This document shows positions 32,811-40,490 of a stretch of DNA of 64,000 nucleotides, in pieces; position 1 is the stretch's first letter, and each line of letters begins with the position of its first letter. Source of the DNA: Piscinibacterium candidicorallinum (GTDB lineage: Bacteria > Pseudomonadota > Gammaproteobacteria > Burkholderiales > Burkholderiaceae_C); contig NZ_CP180191.1 of NCBI RefSeq assembly GCF_047549485.1, forward strand, positions 2,232,001 through 2,296,000. Reading direction: 5' to 3'. Position numbers and translations under genes: made by a program. Under the pieces are notes generated by a model that ran no database searches, had not been told where the DNA came from, and was given only the letters and a program-made list of their open reading frames with translations.

Positions 32811-33749
32811 ATGCATCCCATGCTGAACACGGCCACCAAGGCCGCGCGCCGTGCTGGCGCTTTCATCAATCGTGCGTCGATGGACGTCGATTCCCTGCGT
32901 GTGGGTACCAAGGGCCCGGGCGATTTCGTCACCGAAGTCGATCAGGCGGTGGAATCCGACATCATCAACACACTCCTTGAAGCTTATCCCCAGCACGGCA
33001 TCACCTCCGAGGAGATCGGCCAGGCGGGCAACGCGAATTCGCCCTACCAGTGGTTCATCGACCCTCTCGACGGCACCACCAACTTCATCCACGGCATTCC
33101 CCACTATGCCGTGTCGATGGCCATGAAGTACGAAGGCGAGACGCAGATCGCGCTGATCTATCAGCCCGCCACCAATGACCTCTACACCGCCGAGAAGGGC
33201 CGCGGCGCTGCGCTGAACAACCGCCGCCTGCGCGTCACGCGCCGCATGCGCCTGGCTGAAGCGCTGATCGGCACGAGCTTTCGCAACCGCCGCAACGCCT
33301 CCTGGGACGCGCTCATGAGCGCGCTGTCCGAACTCTCGCTCACCACTGCCGGCGTGCGCCGCATGGGCAGCGCCTCGCTGGACCTGGCGCAAGTGGCAGC
33401 AGGCCGGCTTGACGCCTGCTATGGCGTGGGCCTGGGCAGCTGGGACATGGCGGCCGGCGCCCTGCTGGTGTCTGAGGCCGGCGGCCTGGTGTCCGATCTG
33501 CATGGCGGCGATGACTTCATGGCCAAGGGTCACATCGTGGCCGGCAGCCCGAAGATCTTCCCGCAACTCATGGCCAAGCTCGATGGCGTGGCCGCCAGCC
33601 TGAAGCTGCGCATCGCGGAGGGTGAAGCCGCCCCGGCCGATGGCACCGACGCCGCAGAGGCCGCCGCCGAAGCGGCGCCGGCAAAGCCCAAGGTGCCGCC
33701 GCGTCGTCTCGCGCGCAAGGCCGGCGCAGGCAAGCCTGTCGCCAAGTAA
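32811..33749 (+). CDS. suhB: Inositol monophosphatase family protein SuhB
   Basis: Mg-dependent phosphatase that also acts as a NusA/NusG-associated factor for rRNA antitermination in E. coli. It is 312 aa. The metal site FVTEVDQAVE, TSEEIG, WFIDPLDGTTNFIHG and the later GSWDMAAGALLVSEAGG are canonical. The catalytic domain ends near residue 265. A 45-residue tail rich in Ala, Glu, Pro and Lys (EAAPAKPKVPPRRLARKAG) is absent from E. coli SuhB and may bind nucleic acid. It is divergent from trmJ, as in E. coli. A possible TAAAAT -10 lies at 32766-32771. Confidence 0.93.
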   Translation: MHPMLNTATKAARRAGAFINRASMDVDSLRVGTKGPGDFVTEVDQAVESDIINTLLEAYPQHGITSEEIGQAGNANSPYQWFIDPLDGTTNFIHGIPHYAVSMAMKYEGETQIALIYQPATNDLYTAEKGRGAALNNRRLRVTRRMRLAEALIGTSFRNRRNASWDALMSALSELSLTTAGVRRMGSASLDLAQVAAGRLDACYGVGLGSWDMAAGALLVSEAGGLVSDLHGGDDFMAKGHIVAGSPKIFPQLMAKLDGVAASLKLRIAEGEAAPADGTDAAEAAAEAAPAKPKVPPRRLARKAGAGKPVAK

Positions 33750-33779
33750 GTCCGCGGCACCGCTTCGCGCCCGGCAGCT

Positions 33780-36404
33780 GTGAGCGCATTCCACGCCAAA
33801 GACCCGGCTGACAGCGGCGCCAACGCCTTGGCCGGCTCTGTCGCGGGCCACACCCCCATGATGCAGCAGTACCTGCGCATCAAGGCGGACTACCCGCACA
33901 CGCTCGTCTTCTACCGGATGGGCGACTTCTACGAGCTGTTCTACGGCGACGCCGAGAAGGCCGCGCGCCTGCTGGGCATCACGCTCACGGCGCGCGGGGC
34001 CTCTGGCGGCAAGCCCATCCCGATGGCCGGGGTGCCCTTCCACTCGGTGGACGGCTATCTGGCCAAGCTCGTGAAGATGGGCGAGTCCGTCGCGATCTGC
34101 GAACAGCTCGGCGACCCGGCCACCAGCAAGGGGCCGGTGGAACGCAAGGTGGTGCGTGTGGTCACGCCGGGGACCGTGACGGATGCCGGCGTGCTGGCCG
34201 ATCGCAGCGACGTGTGGCTTCTGGCCGTCAAGACCGAACGCGGCCGCACCGGTCTGGCCTGGCTGAACCTGGCCGCGGGCGAGCTGGTGCTGGCCGAAGA
34301 AACCGCCGCCCAACTGCCCCAGCTGCTCTTGCGCCGCCCGCCGGCCGAACTGCTGGTCGCCGATGGCAGCGTGGACGCCGAGCAGCAGCCCATCTGCACG
34401 CGCTTGCCCGAATGGCACTTTGACCCTGCAGAAGGCGCGCAGATTGCGGCCCGACAGCTCGGCGCAGCGAGCCTGGCCGGCTTCGGTGCAGAGGCCCTGA
34501 CCCTGGCCCATGGCGCGGCTGGCGCGGTGCTGACCTATGCCCGCCAGATGCACGGCCATGCGCTAAACCATGTGCAACGGCTGCGCGTGGAGTCTGCCGC
34601 CGGCTTCATGGTCCTGGACGAAGCGACCCGCAAGAATCTGGAGCTCACCGAGACCCTGCGTGGCGAGCCGGCGCCCACCCTGCTCTCCACACTGGACGAC
34701 TGCGCGACCACCATGGGTGCGCGCCTGCTGCGCCAGTGGATCGCCAGCCCGCTGACGGATCGCGCCGCGGCGCTGGCACGCATCGAGGCGGTGCAAGTGC
34801 TCAAGGGCGATGGCGCAGACGTACTGCGCGGCACGATGCACGCGCTGCCGGACATTGAGCGTATTGCTTCGCGCATCGGGCTGGCCACAGCGCGCCCGCG
34901 CGAACTCGCTGCCCTGCGAGATGCCCTGCCCCGGCTGCCGCAGATCGGCGCGCAACTCGCCGGGCTGGATGCTGCACTGCTGCGCGAAGCGCCTGCCGCG
35001 CTGCAATTGCCAGCGCAACTGCTCAGCCTGCTTGCCCGAGTGGCCGACGAGCCCGCCGCGGCGGTGCGCGATGGCGGCATCTTCGCCAAAGGTGCAGACG
35101 CCGAACTGGACGAGCTGCGCGAACTCGCCGAGAACACCAGCGGCTTTCTGCTCGCCATGGAAGCCCGCGAGCGGGAACGCACCGGCATTGCCAACCTCAA
35201 GGTCGAATACAACAAGGTTCACGGCTTCTACATCGAGATCACGGCCAGCGGCCTGGACCGCGTGCCGATCGACTACAAGCGCCGCCAGACCCTGAAGAAT
35301 GCCGAGCGCTTCATCACGCCCGAGCTCAAGGCCTTTGAGGACAAGGCGCTATCCGCCCGTGACCGGGCACTGGCGCGCGAAAAGCTGCTCTACGACCAGC
35401 TGATCGAGGCACTGCAGCCGCACATCGGCGCGCTGCACACTGCCGCACGCTGCTTGGCCCAGGCCGACGTGCTGGCCGCATGGGCCCGACTGGCTGCACG
35501 GCACGACTGGTGCCTGCCGCAGCTGATCGAAGAACCGGGCATCCGCATCGCCGCGGGCCGCCACCCGGTGGTGGAGCCCCGCGTGGAGCGCTTCACGCCG
35601 AACGACTGCACGCTGTCAGACACGGACCGCATGAAGGTCATCACCGGCCCGAACATGGGCGGTAAATCGACCTACATGCGGCAAGTGGCGTTGATCGTGC
35701 TGATGGCTTGGTGCGGCTGCCCGGTGCCGGCACGGTCTGCAGTGATCGGGCCGGTCGACCGCATCTTCACGCGCATCGGCTCCTCGGACGACCTGGCAGG
35801 CGGCCGCTCGACCTTCATGGTGGAGATGACCGAGGCTGCCGTCATCCTGAACGCGGCCACACCCCGCTCGCTGGTGCTGATGGACGAGATCGGCCGCGGC
35901 ACCAGTACCTTCGACGGCCTCTCGCTGGCCTGGGCGATCGCCCGCGCGCTGGCCGCCAACAACCGCGCCTTTGCGCTGTTTGCCACGCACTACTTTGAAC
36001 TCACGCAGCTGGCCACCGAGCTGCCCGGCGTGAGCAACGCGCACCTAGCCGCCGTGGAACATACTCAGGGCGTGGCCTTCCTGCATGAGGTGCGTGACGG
36101 CCCGGCAAGCCAGAGTTACGGCCTGGCTGTGGCCAAGCTGGCCGGCGTGCCCGGCAGCGTGATCCGCGCCGCGCGCGGCAAGCTGGCGGCGCTTGAAGCC
36201 AGCGGCGTCACCGCCAGCAGCCAGATGGATCTGTTTGCGGCGCCAGCACCGATCACACCCGTCGCGCCGGAGCCCAATGCTTCGCTGAACGATGCAGAGG
36301 CCGCCGTGCTCGCCCAGCTGCGCTCGCTGGATCTGGACAATCTGTCTGCGCGGCAGGCGCTGGAGCTGCTCTATGGCCTGCGGGACACTCTGGGCAAGCC
36401 ATAG
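33780..36404 (+). CDS. mutS: DNA mismatch repair protein MutS
   Basis: ATPase that recognises mismatches and recruits MutL. It is 874 aa from the GTG at 33780; an ATG at codon 27 (MMQQYLRIKADYP) would also start before the mismatch-binding motif. Phe-x-Glu motif: FYRMGDFYELFYGDA. Walker A TGPNMGGKST (623-631), SSDDLAGGRSTFMVEM, LVLMDEIGRGTSTFDGLS (Walker B/signature) and the helix-turn-helix after it complete the ATPase. The C-terminal tail has the beta-clamp-like region and the short dimerisation helix. It follows suhB by 30 bases. Confidence 0.96.
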   Translation: MSAFHAKDPADSGANALAGSVAGHTPMMQQYLRIKADYPHTLVFYRMGDFYELFYGDAEKAARLLGITLTARGASGGKPIPMAGVPFHSVDGYLAKLVKMGESVAICEQLGDPATSKGPVERKVVRVVTPGTVTDAGVLADRSDVWLLAVKTERGRTGLAWLNLAAGELVLAEETAAQLPQLLLRRPPAELLVADGSVDAEQQPICTRLPEWHFDPAEGAQIAARQLGAASLAGFGAEALTLAHGAAGAVLTYARQMHGHALNHVQRLRVESAAGFMVLDEATRKNLELTETLRGEPAPTLLSTLDDCATTMGARLLRQWIASPLTDRAAALARIEAVQVLKGDGADVLRGTMHALPDIERIASRIGLATARPRELAALRDALPRLPQIGAQLAGLDAALLREAPAALQLPAQLLSLLARVADEPAAAVRDGGIFAKGADAELDELRELAENTSGFLLAMEARERERTGIANLKVEYNKVHGFYIEITASGLDRVPIDYKRRQTLKNAERFITPELKAFEDKALSARDRALAREKLLYDQLIEALQPHIGALHTAARCLAQADVLAAWARLAARHDWCLPQLIEEPGIRIAAGRHPVVEPRVERFTPNDCTLSDTDRMKVITGPNMGGKSTYMRQVALIVLMAWCGCPVPARSAVIGPVDRIFTRIGSSDDLAGGRSTFMVEMTEAAVILNAATPRSLVLMDEIGRGTSTFDGLSLAWAIARALAANNRAFALFATHYFELTQLATELPGVSNAHLAAVEHTQGVAFLHEVRDGPASQSYGLAVAKLAGVPGSVIRAARGKLAALEASGVTASSQMDLFAAPAPITPVAPEPNASLNDAEAAVLAQLRSLDLDNLSARQALELLYGLRDTLGKP

Positions 36405-36548
36405 CAGCACGCAGCAGCAGGCCAGGCTTGACGATCAATAAATCAATTTCGGCCGTGTTTTTCGAGTTAGAGAAAGCCTGTAGATCCTCCAATATCAAGC
36501 GGAAACCGGCATAACGAACCACGAAAAACAGTCATTTTCGGACAGGCT

Positions 36549-37133
36549 TTAGTGCAGCGTGCGCTTCAAGGTCCGGAATTGCAGGCCGCCACGTCGGGCA
36601 GCATCCAGATCGTCTTCGTCATCAATCGCGTCGAACGCACCGTCGGCATCCACCTCCGGCTCTTCGATCGCCAGCACCTCGACCTCGAAGCGCAGCGCTG
36701 AGCCCGCAAAGGGGTGGTTGCCGTCCAGAACCACCGTCTCGCCCTGGATGTCGGTCACCGTCACCAGCACCGGCTCGGCATCGGGATCGTCGTCGTCGCT
36801 GCGCTCGATCTGGCTGCCCACCTCGATGTCCGGCGGCAGCAGCTTGCGGTCTTCCAGATACACCAGCTCGGCGTCATAGTCACCAAAGTGGTCGGCCGGC
36901 TCCAGATAGGCGCTGACCGTGTCGCCGACATGCTTGCCCTCCAGCAGGCCTTCGAGCCTGGGGAAAATCTCGCCACCGCCCTGCAGGTAGGTGATCGGCC
37001 CGTCGGACTCGATCACGAGCTCATTGTCGGCGTCGTAGACCTGCAGGCGCACGGTCACGGCCAGGCCACTGCGGATACTGTCGGAATCGGGCGCAGCGCC
37101 TGCGCCGGGGGTGTTGCCAGAGGATTGCGTCAT
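36549..37133 (-). CDS. FKBP-type peptidyl-prolyl isomerase, SlyD-like
   Basis: Cytosolic PPIase/chaperone with FKBP and insert-in-flap (IF) domains; 194 aa from MTQSSGNTPG (an ATG three codons earlier is possible). TVRLQVYDADNELVIESDGP and YLQGGGEIFPRLEGLLEG form the FKBP part. The IF part lies around DRKLLPPDIEVGSQI, followed by VLDGNHPFAGSALRFEVEVL, a SlyD/FkpB hallmark. The C-terminus is very acidic (AFDAIDDEDDLDAARRG) rather than the His-rich metal tail of E. coli SlyD. It converges on mutS and is divergent from the oxygenase gene. Confidence 0.88.
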   Translation of the reverse strand: MTQSSGNTPGAGAAPDSDSIRSGLAVTVRLQVYDADNELVIESDGPITYLQGGGEIFPRLEGLLEGKHVGDTVSAYLEPADHFGDYDAELVYLEDRKLLPPDIEVGSQIERSDDDDPDAEPVLVTVTDIQGETVVLDGNHPFAGSALRFEVEVLAIEEPEVDADGAFDAIDDEDDLDAARRGGLQFRTLKRTLH

Positions 37134-37197
37134 GCCCGGCATCGTACTGCCGCGCTTTGGCCGCAGCGCCGCAAAACCCGCTTCCTATACTGGCCGG

Positions 37198-38457
37198 ATG
37201 CCTGCAAAACAACCCGCAAAGTCTGTCGCAAACCCGTCCAGGAAGCCTGCCTCGGCACGCGCCGCGCGCTCGGCCACCCACGCGCCTGCAGATGCAGGCG
37301 CGGCGCTCGGTGGCCTTTCGCCGGCGCAGTTCATGCGCGAGTTCTTCCACCGCAAGCCCCTGCTGATCCGCCAGGCCATCCCCGGCTTCACCGCACCGGT
37401 GGATGCGCAGCGCATTGCGGAGCTCGCAGCCCGGCCGGACGTGGAAAGCCGCCTGATCACGAACTTCGACGGCCAATGGCAGCTCAAGCGCGGCCCGATC
37501 AAGCGCCTGCCGCCCACCAGCAAGCCCGATTGGACCGTGCTCGTGCAGGGCGTGAACCTGCACGAAGACGCCGCCCATGCGCTCATGCAGCGCTTTTCGT
37601 TCATCGAACGTCTGCGCATGGACGATCTGATGATCAGCCTGGCCTCCACGGGTGGCGGCGTCGGTCCGCACTTTGACAGTTATGACGTTTTCCTGCTGCA
37701 GGGCGCCGGCCGCCGCCGCTGGCGCATCAGCAGCCAGAAAGACCTCACGCTCGTTGACGGCCTGCCGCTGAAGATCCTCGCCAAGTTCAAGCCCACAGAC
37801 GAATTCGTGCTCGAACCAGGCGACATGCTCTACCTGCCGCCCAGCGTGGCGCACGAGGGTGTGGCGTTGGATGATGGCTGCCTGACGTACTCGATCGGCT
37901 TTCGTACCGCGACGCACCAGGATGCGCTGGCGGAGTTCTACGAGAAGTTCGCCGAGAGCCTCGACATTCCCGGCCGATTTTCCAACCTGCAGACCGAACC
38001 GACGAGCACGCCGGGCATGCTCCCGGAGCAGCTCGTCGCGGATCTGGCCGCACTCGTCGACCAGCACAGGCCCACGCGCGAAGACCTCGTACTCTGGCTG
38101 GGCGAGTCACTCACCGAACCCAAGCCAACAACCCCGTTCACACCTCAGCCCGGCAGCCTCGAGAACGGCCTGAGGCTGGCGCGGCAGACAGTGGCCAGCT
38201 ACAGCGGCCGCTGGTTCTTCATGAACGGCCTGAGCTGGGAGGTGAGCGGCGGCGATGCGAAGCTTCTGCGTCACCTGGCCGACACCAGCGCGCTGGATGC
38301 GACGCAGTGGCGAAGTGCCAGCAGCGCGCTTCAGGATCAATTCAACTACTGGCAGGAGATCGGATGGATTCAACCCCTCCCCTCAGCGGCCTCTCCGGCA
38401 GCACCGCAGGTAACAGTTCAGGCGGCAAGCCCCAGCCGAGCACGCAGGACTGGCTGA
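37198..38457 (+). CDS. Cupin/JmjC-type ribosomal protein uL16 arginine hydroxylase (RoxA/YcfD-like)
   Basis: 2-oxoglutarate/Fe(II) oxygenase of the YcfD/ROXA group, which hydroxylates an arginine of ribosomal protein L16; 419 aa. A lysine/alanine-rich tail of about 40 residues opens the protein. The family start LSPAQFMREFFHRKPLLIRQ follows. The iron-binding triad is HFD in GGVGPHFDSYDVFLLQ, with the distal His in LPPSVAHEGVAL. GRRRWRISSQ carries the 2-oxoglutarate-contacting basic residue. The dimerisation and winged-helix C-terminus runs to WLGESLTEPK and FMNGLSWEV. The last 94 bases overlap the next gene in another frame. Confidence 0.9.
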   Translation: MPAKQPAKSVANPSRKPASARAARSATHAPADAGAALGGLSPAQFMREFFHRKPLLIRQAIPGFTAPVDAQRIAELAARPDVESRLITNFDGQWQLKRGPIKRLPPTSKPDWTVLVQGVNLHEDAAHALMQRFSFIERLRMDDLMISLASTGGGVGPHFDSYDVFLLQGAGRRRWRISSQKDLTLVDGLPLKILAKFKPTDEFVLEPGDMLYLPPSVAHEGVALDDGCLTYSIGFRTATHQDALAEFYEKFAESLDIPGRFSNLQTEPTSTPGMLPEQLVADLAALVDQHRPTREDLVLWLGESLTEPKPTTPFTPQPGSLENGLRLARQTVASYSGRWFFMNGLSWEVSGGDAKLLRHLADTSALDATQWRSASSALQDQFNYWQEIGWIQPLPSAASPAAPQVTVQAASPSRARRTG

Positions 38458-38909
38458 ACTGGTTTCGCGGTGCGCTTGGCAGCGCCAGCAACGAGATCCT
38501 GATCTCGCTGGACTCGCCGGGCGCTTACGGATTTCTGGACAGCCCGGAGCTGATCCAGGCCTTGCGCGAGCGCCTGCGCGCGTGCCCGCCCCTGCAGCTC
38601 AAGCTGATGGTGGAGTCCGTCGAACCTGTACGCCGCGCCTGGCCGCGCTGGGCTGAAGCGGCGCGCTGGTACGCGCATCAGATGCAGGCGCTGATCGTGC
38701 CCATCGACCTGCCCCGCAGCTTCGAACTCGTGGCCTTTGACCGGCGCACCGTGGGCTATGCGCCTTGGCCGCAGTCCCAGGTGGCTGATCCCGGCCGCTG
38801 GCGCCTGACACAGACCAAGGGCAATCCCGCGGCGGTGACGGCTCTGGAAAGCACCGTGAGCGTCCTGGATCGAAGCGCGCAGGCGAGCTGGTCACCCCTG
38901 GGTTTGTAA
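38364..38909 (+). CDS. Unknown conserved-looking protein overlapping the oxygenase gene
   Basis: A 181-aa cytosolic protein I do not recognise with certainty. The ATG has AGGAG 5 bases upstream (38354-38358), which supports a start inside the oxygenase gene and a 94-base overlap. An N-terminal Ser/Gly/Pro-rich stretch lies wholly in the overlap. The folded part seems to start at DWLNWFRGALGSASNEILIS and continues as alternating helices and strands (LDSPELIQALRERLRACPPL, LKLMVESVEPVRRAWP, LVAFDRRTVGYAPW). It looks like one alpha/beta domain without membrane segments. Co-expression with the oxygenase is implied by the overlap. Confidence 0.7.
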   Translation: MDSTPPLSGLSGSTAGNSSGGKPQPSTQDWLNWFRGALGSASNEILISLDSPGAYGFLDSPELIQALRERLRACPPLQLKLMVESVEPVRRAWPRWAEAARWYAHQMQALIVPIDLPRSFELVAFDRRTVGYAPWPQSQVADPGRWRLTQTKGNPAAVTALESTVSVLDRSAQASWSPLGL

Positions 38910-39118
38910 CGAGCCGTTGCAGCGCAGCACGTAAGGAGTGCGTCAGCCTGCAAGTGTTGGAACATCCCCACTAGCACGGAAGGGCTGATGTAGAAAAGTT
39001 CCCTGATCTGGCGATATACTAGAGGGCTGGATAGGTTGCGGTTTGCGCGATGCAGCATCGAGTTCCTCGAGGTGCTCCATGCAGAGCGGCGCAGGGGTCG
39101 GGCCAACTCCTTGTTTGA

Positions 39119-39134
39119 TAATTACCGGTAATTA
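39119..39134. promoter_or_regulatory. Perfect 16-base palindrome before the Ala-rich lipoprotein gene
   Basis: TAATTACCGGTAATTA lies 25 bases before the ATG and just upstream of an AAGGAAG ribosome site, in an A/T-rich leader. It may be an operator for a dimeric regulator or a small 5'-UTR hairpin. The only nearby promoter-like element is TATACT at 39015-39020. The rest of the 250-base gap (38910-39159) shows nothing else that I can support. Confidence 0.5.
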
Positions 39135-39159
39135 CCAACTCGCTTTTAAGGAAGACACA

Positions 39160-39486
39160 ATGACCAAGTCTCTGCTCGTTGCTTCGATGCTGGCTGTGGC
39201 CCTGGCTGCTTGCGGCAAGAAGGAAGAAGCGCCTGCTCCCGCACCGGCTCCCGCCGCTGCACCCGCTCCGGCTCCTGCCGCTGCTCCGGCTGCCCCGGCT
39301 GCTGACGCTGCCAAGCCCGCTGACGCCGCTGCCGCTCCGGCCGCCGCTGCTGGCACCGCCGCTGACGCTGCTGCCACCGCTGCCAAGGACGCCGCTGGCA
39401 AGGCTGCTGACGCTGCCGCCACCGCCGCCAAGGACGCTGCTGGCAAGGCTGTTGACGCCGCCAAGGCCGCTACCGAGAAGAAGTAA
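39160..39486 (+). CDS. Alanine-rich repeat lipoprotein
   Basis: A 108-aa small lipoprotein with signal MTKSLLVASMLAVALAAC and lipobox ALAA-C18. The mature part is Lys-Lys-Glu-Glu, then an Ala/Pro linker (about residues 24-45), then imperfect 14-15-residue helical repeats (ADAAATAAKDAAGKA twice, then AVDAAKAATEKK). It contains no conserved enzyme motif. It would form an amphipathic helix or coiled coil in the periplasm, reminiscent of small structural lipoproteins such as Lpp, but not homologous by eye. It has a strong ribosome site AAGGAAG and is followed by a strong terminator: a monocistronic, probably well-expressed gene. Confidence 0.85.
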   Translation: MTKSLLVASMLAVALAACGKKEEAPAPAPAPAAAPAPAPAAAPAAPAADAAKPADAAAAPAAAAGTAADAAATAAKDAAGKAADAAATAAKDAAGKAVDAAKAATEKK

Positions 39487-39541
39487 TTCTCGCCAGCGTC
39501 TTGAGTTGAAGCCGGCTTCGCAGCCGCTTCAGCAAAGCACC

Positions 39542-39572
39542 AAAAGAGCCGGTTCGCCGGCTCTTTTGCTTT
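39542..39572 (+). terminator. Strong rho-independent terminator after the lipoprotein gene
   Basis: Perfect 11-base stem AAAAGAGCCGG/CCGGCTCTTTT (39542-39552, 39557-39567) with a TTCG tetraloop, followed by GCTTTTT. It may act in both directions with the convergent MBL gene. Confidence 0.92.
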
Positions 39573-39679
39573 TTCGGCGCGGCAGTTCGCTCTGCTGCTT
39601 GGAGCAAGCGAAGTGCCAAACCGACCGAGGCGTCACGATCGTGCGACCTGTGGCTGTGCCGCTTCTGCGAGGGCGTCGC

Positions 39680-40462
39680 CTACACGCTGATCCAGCGGCC
39701 TACCGCGTGCTGTTCGAGCACGCCAATGTCCTCTTCCTGTGCGCCAAGTGCTTGAGCCAGCGCCGCGCGCGCCAGCGCGGGCTGATTGTTGCTCTGCGAC
39801 AGGTGCGCAGCATGCACCGCCCTTAGGCGCGTCGTATCCGCCTGCTCCAGCAGAGCGGCCGCCTGGGTGTTGGACAAATGCCCCCAAGCACCCAGAATGC
39901 GTTGCTTGAGGCTGTACGGGTAGGCGGAGTCGCGCAGCATGGCTTCGTCGTGGTTGCACTCAAGCACCAACGCATCCACGCCACTCACCATGCGCAGCAC
40001 TCCCGGCGTGATGGACCCCAGATCGGTCAACACGGCCAGGCGTCGCCCGCCCGCGCTGAAGCTGAACTGCACGGGCTCGCGGGCATCGTGCGGCACCGCC
40101 CAGGGCATGACCTCGATGTCACCTACGCTCTGCGCCACGCCGGCTGCGACAACCTGCGCCTCCACCCCTTCGGCTTCGCCACCGGAGCTCACGTAGGTTC
40201 CACGGGACATGAACAGCGGCGCAGCGCAGCGGCGTGCCACGGTGTAGGCGCCACCCACATGATCGCCATGCTCGTGCGTGACGAATATGGCATGCAGATC
40301 GGCCGGCGCCAGATCCAGTGCGGCAAGGCGAGACGTTAGGGCCCGCAGGCCGAAACCGCAGTCCAGAAGAATGCGGGTCGGTGCGATGCCCGGATCGCCG
40401 CGATATTCGACGAGCAGCGCGTTACCTTCGCTGCCCGAGCCCAACGCACAGAAGCGCAGCAT
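39680..40462 (-). CDS. MBL-fold metallo-hydrolase (YycJ/WalJ-like)
   Basis: Metallo-beta-lactamase-fold hydrolase, 260 aa. It opens MLRFCALGSGSEGNALLVEY, the typical start of the YycJ branch. Metal ligands are in FVTHEHGDHVGG (H-x-H-x-D-H), with later Asp/His in VLTDLGSI and LECNHDEAML. The C-terminal AAHLSQSNNQPALARAAL contains another conserved His and the LS-x-x-NN motif. Relatives act on nucleic acids or phosphodiesters; the substrate is unassigned. It is the last gene of the dapA-bamC cluster, 28 bases after bamC. Confidence 0.9.
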   Translation of the reverse strand: MLRFCALGSGSEGNALLVEYRGDPGIAPTRILLDCGFGLRALTSRLAALDLAPADLHAIFVTHEHGDHVGGAYTVARRCAAPLFMSRGTYVSSGGEAEGVEAQVVAAGVAQSVGDIEVMPWAVPHDAREPVQFSFSAGGRRLAVLTDLGSITPGVLRMVSGVDALVLECNHDEAMLRDSAYPYSLKQRILGAWGHLSNTQAAALLEQADTTRLRAVHAAHLSQSNNQPALARAALAQALGAQEEDIGVLEQHAVGRWISV

Positions 40463-40490
40463 GGGGGATCCGCGCTGCGCAGCCGCCCGT

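Noticed and set aside
32748..34559. Long minus-strand open frame across suhB and mutS
   Set aside because: It runs antisense through two well-supported genes, including their spacer, with typical shadow composition.
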